Source of the DNA: Cloeon dipterum
Taxonomy: Eukaryota > Arthropoda > Insecta > Ephemeroptera > Baetidae
Assembly (NCBI RefSeq): GCF_949628265.1
Contig: NC_088790.1
Coordinates: 14,450,545 to 14,514,544, forward strand
DNA length: 64,000 nt
Reading direction: 5' to 3'
The translations under genes and the position numbers were made by a program. Below the pieces are notes generated by a model. It was not told the origin of the DNA and did no database searches. It was given only the letters and a program-made list of their open reading frames with translations. Positions 60,621 through 64,000 of this stretch are shown here, one piece after another (position 1 is the first letter of the stretch; every line of letters starts with the position of its first letter).

Positions 60621-60899
60621 CCTGCCATCCAGTGACGTAGGGCCGCCTGACCGGAGGTTTCCAAGGACGCTAGCATTCTTCATATCCTGTTTTGCAAATG
60701 CTGAAATTTCTAGATTCAGGGCGAACCGAAGGTTCGTTTGCCGGAAACGGGGACATCACGTGCGTAGGTCCTGCAACGCTGGCACTTTTTTCGTACGAGA
60801 TGAAATTAATAATTACACCCATTTCTACGAAACTAATGCAACAAAACAGTTATGCATATTGTTAGTGAAAATGATTGGGAGAGCGCCAGCGACCTGAAA

Positions 60900-62780
60900 T
60901 CAGTGAGTTTTCTCTTAGACAACAAAATCTGACAGTTAATTGTGAGAGTGTAACTTAAAGCCCTACGACAACAAAAAAGTCAAATTCTATAAATTATACG
61001 TTGCTCTTGACTTGTCGATACTGGCGCCTGGTCATGGCACCTCTAAAGTCACTAACAGGCCAAAGAGTATCAAAACAACCTTCTTGATTTCCTTTGCCTT
61101 TGGGATGACAAAGTAATCTTCCGAATTATTTTTTATTAAGGCTTGATGAGATTTTGACTGACGTGGCGTGTGAAAATTTGAGCTATATTATTATATAAAT
61201 GCTCGTGGCGCTGCTCATAAATCTAGTGGATTACAATCAGGTCAAATGCGATCCTCTTGCAGCTTAATGAGCTCTGGTCTTTTGAAAATTGCACTAAAAA
61301 AGCTAGTTAAGATCAATCTCGCTCATTTTTAAAAAAATGTTTTTAAAAAAAATCGAAATTGGTATCAACTTGGGAGAGTGAAAAACTAATTTAATAAATA
61401 TGAAGGTCTTTATTTATTAGAGAGGACATTAATCTGGATAAGTATCCAATACATGTCTTCTAACATGCTAACAAAAAGTTTGGCAAGCTGCAATTTCGCA
61501 AATAATAAGACTGGATATATAGGGGTCGTTTTTGTGTCAGATAACTGACGCTTGTTTGTGAAACAGTTTCCGTTTTAGCTCGCCTGGAAGTTCTTTGTTT
61601 TAAGGTGCTACGTGTCAATTTAGTTGAAGTCACCACGCTCACTTAAAGCGCGCGAGACCCAAGCTAAACATTGGGACCGTGTTTTGCTCCGCTAAATTAA
61701 ACGCACCCTAACTCGTCTCGATTCGTTGGGGAGCGACAAGCTCGTCTGGAGAAAGCCATGTTTTAGATGACAAAACAAACCCTGTCACTCGTAAATGGTA
61801 ATTTAGGGCACGGAATAGTCACCAAAGATCGTAGCTAGTAAAAAATCTCTCTCGTGGGTTCGATCTTTTAAAACGAAGCAAAATTAAGTCATGAGAAGAT
61901 TTTTATAAAAAAGTAAATAATAGAGATTTTAATTTTAAACAGAGGTAAACGCAGCGCATCCAGTAGTTTTAACTTCTTTGTTCGAATTTCTGCCCAGCAC
62001 ATCCCATAGGCTATGAATTCGCCGGGTCCCAATAACATCGCTGAGCGGATAACATGGCTGATTTTGTTATTGTTTGAGAAAATAGCCAGTGACATTGTAA
62101 TTGCTTCAATTTAGATCATGAAAACTAAATTTAAATTTTACCTTGAAAAAAGGCACTTATAAATAATTACATAAATAATATTTTCTTTAGTCTTCGCAAA
62201 CTATTCTTTCGAAATCAACATTTTGAAAACAAAATCCGTTCTATTTTTAAATTTCAACTACATGAGAAACTTTAACTAGTTGATAAATGATTTATTAGAT
62301 TGTCAAATTTTCTAACTACTTCTTTTCCGACTCAGAAATAAAACTTGACAGATCCAAAAATCAATATTGGTATATCTTCTCTGAAATGGACGATGGTTAT
62401 TGTGACTAAGTGGCAAAAACTCGCCCCCCTTTTAGAAACTCAGGCTCATGTGCCTCACTTGAAGAATCTTTGTCCAGATAAAACCCACTCATGCTACTCC
62501 GAGATCTGTTATTGGTAAGCCATGTCAGTTTTGTAGTGACCCAAAAATCAATTTTGTAGTCTCCCAAAAATCGCAATAGTTCATTAAAATTTAATTGATA
62601 AATAATTGTTCATATTGTTTGCTTATGTAGATACTTACAAGCAAACGAATAAACGGTCAAAATTATCAGGGATCTATCTAGTTTTCCTTACTTTCATAGC
62701 ATACTGTCATTTATGCTGCCACCCAGAAGACAGGGTGAGAGCGGGGAGAGAATTTTAGGTTCTGCTGGATAACACCAGCC
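60900..62780. other. Spacer between OBP units B and C
   Basis: AT-rich, no gene recognised. It includes a minus-strand fragment of repeat family 1 at 61,993-62,058. Nothing else is identifiable. Confidence 0.5.
61993..62058 (-). repeat. Dispersed repeat family 1, inverted fragment
   Basis: On the minus strand it reads CATGTTATCCGCTCAGCGAT, GTTATTGGGACCCGG and GGGATGTGCTGGGCAG, matching 19,877-19,945 of the full copy. Confidence 0.6.
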
Positions 62781-64000
62781 AAATGAGCAAGACGGACGAC
62801 GTGCAACGTGCTCTCGCGCTACTCCTCTCACCCCTCGGGGCAGCCGATTTGTACGATTTTCGGTTAATAAAATAATTTCAAAGGTATGTTTTAATATGTA
62901 AAATCCCTACTGTTTCTCTTAGGACTTGTGAACCCCTGAACAACGGAAGGAATTATGGCTAAAGGAAAAGGGACTCGAATTCAGTAGAGAAGTAACGCGC
63001 AATGGAAGGGTGCAGGTGCATGCAGGCCACTTGCGTATGTACTCATGGATGCCCCTGCCCAAGCGTTGCTGACAAACAAATTGTTCTCTCTCAAAATTAA
63101 GAATATATCACTCAAGACAATGTTCTGATTGTTATAGAATTAAATCTTGCTGAATAAATAGCAAGATTTCAATACTACTGCAAGGCAAAAAACTAAACTT
63201 TTATGTTCAATTTTTCTTCCTCTGCAATTTCTTTCAATTGTTTGGTCAGTAGACAACCAGTAATGAATAACTGTGGTAAAAATATGACAAATTTCATGTC
63301 ATTGTACACCACGGGTGTTTAATAAATATTCCAGTCTAATCTAAACAGAATTAACTTCATTGAATAATGGCAAGTAAGAAAGCCATGGTAATTTCTGCAA
63401 TGGGGGTTTCCCCGCAGAGAAAAAACGGCCGGCCATCATGCATGCCTCCCTGCTGACTTCTAATATTTCATTCGTAATATTGCGGAGTTAAATTATAAAA
63501 ATACGTCAACTTTTACGTAAATTTGGATGGATAGAAGGCCCTCAGGGCACCAATGAATTTTACCCGCTTTTCTACCTAGATATCATACCGCGGAAATTGA
63601 ACCGCAAGGAGCCAGAAAACAGGCAAGTGAAGTGTTCCCCTTCATACAATTTTTAAATCCTTATCTTAATAATAGTTTTGAAGAATCTTTACCAAGATTT
63701 CTAAATTAAGGTTTTAGCCTGCAGATTAATATGCGTTTCATTCACAGGATTGTTTCAATTTAATGTTTTAGAAGTTTTCTGCTTTTGTCAAATCTTGTGA
63801 TGTATCATAAATTACATCGCAACAATAGCCTTCCTATGCTGCACTTAGATTGAGCATTTTTTTCGAGTACAGTTTTCTTTGAATCATACGGTTTTTTTTG
63901 CTCTCGCAGAATTATTTAAAAGTAAAATTTGCGTTTCGCTTTTTTCATTGTAAGGGGTAGGTTGAATAAAGACAACAATATTTATCTGTGAATAGCCCAT
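62780..64000 (-). repeat. Tandem duplication unit C, 3' flank of a third OBP gene (runs off the window)
   Basis: It aligns with unit A from 52,130 on (GACGACGTGCAACGTGCTCT; GAACCCCTGAACAACGGAAG; ATTGTACACCACGGGTGTTT; ACGGCCGGCCATCATGCATG). The last bases, ending ATCTGTGAATAGCCCAT, correspond to about 53,178 in unit A, 54 bp before gene A's stop codon. A third OBP gene on the minus strand is therefore expected to have its stop roughly 50-70 bp beyond the right edge; none of its coding sequence is inside. Confidence 0.7.

Larger units (their letters stand above)
57880..60900 (-). repeat. Tandem duplication unit B (carries OBP gene B)
   Basis: Matches unit A from the ACGGCC...CATGCATGCGTC marker (57,961) through the gene to GTTAGTGAAAATGATTGG near 60,860. 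The left part present in A and C (ACGTGCT-containing block) is not seen here. Marker spacing gives periods of about 5.3 kb (A to B) and 5.5 kb (B to C). Confidence 0.7.

Overview
The window reads as AT-rich nuclear DNA of an insect or other hexapod. The evidence is a complete invertebrate 5-HT7-type serotonin receptor, insect odorant-binding protein (OBP) genes with short introns (53-61 bp), TATA/initiator promoters, AATAAA signals, and several families of decayed transposable elements. I cannot assign an order. Genes are sparse: about 45 kb is intergenic or intronic and shows no convincing coding sequence.

Layout. 1-7.3 kb: no gene seen. 7.3-8.2 kb: two decayed non-LTR retroelement 3' ends, tail to tail. 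8.2-20.7 kb: no gene, a 307-bp foldback element (17,724-18,030) and several dispersed repeats. 20.8-21.66 kb: a 5'-truncated non-LTR retrotransposon keeping the end of its reverse transcriptase. 21.7-33.8 kb: no gene seen. 33.87-35.20 kb, minus strand: an intronless 441-aa 5-HT7 receptor frame, with a possible 55-codon upstream ORF ending 2 nt before its start codon. 35.4-50.2 kb: no gene, dispersed repeats. 50,235-52,081: a 1,847-bp non-autonomous DNA transposon with perfect 17-bp terminal inverted repeats, 7-bp flanking duplications, subterminal ACCCGC-rich blocks and two internal long foldbacks. 52.1-64 kb: a tandem array whose units carry an eight-exon, minus-strand OBP gene. Genes A (53,232-55,460) and B (58,541-60,573) are complete; only the 3' flank of a third unit lies inside the window.

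The OBP genes are the most unusual content. After splicing they encode secreted proteins of 287 and 293 residues with the C-x3-C, C-x43-C, C-x21-C, C-x9-C spacing of Plus-C OBPs. Both lack the cysteine expected at C6 (Ala-Pro instead of Cys-Pro). They also carry basic Gly/Lys/Arg-rich segments at the N terminus, between C1 and C2, and at the C terminus, whereas most OBPs are compact and acidic. The two proteins match at 227 of the first 264 aligned residues (hand count). Intron phases are identical and two introns are exactly 61 bp in both copies. The core promoters differ: TATAAAAG in A, AATAAAAT in B.

No functional link between the receptor and the OBP array is shown by the sequence; they are simply neighbours about 18 kb apart. 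All family calls are from reading the sequence; no database search was possible.
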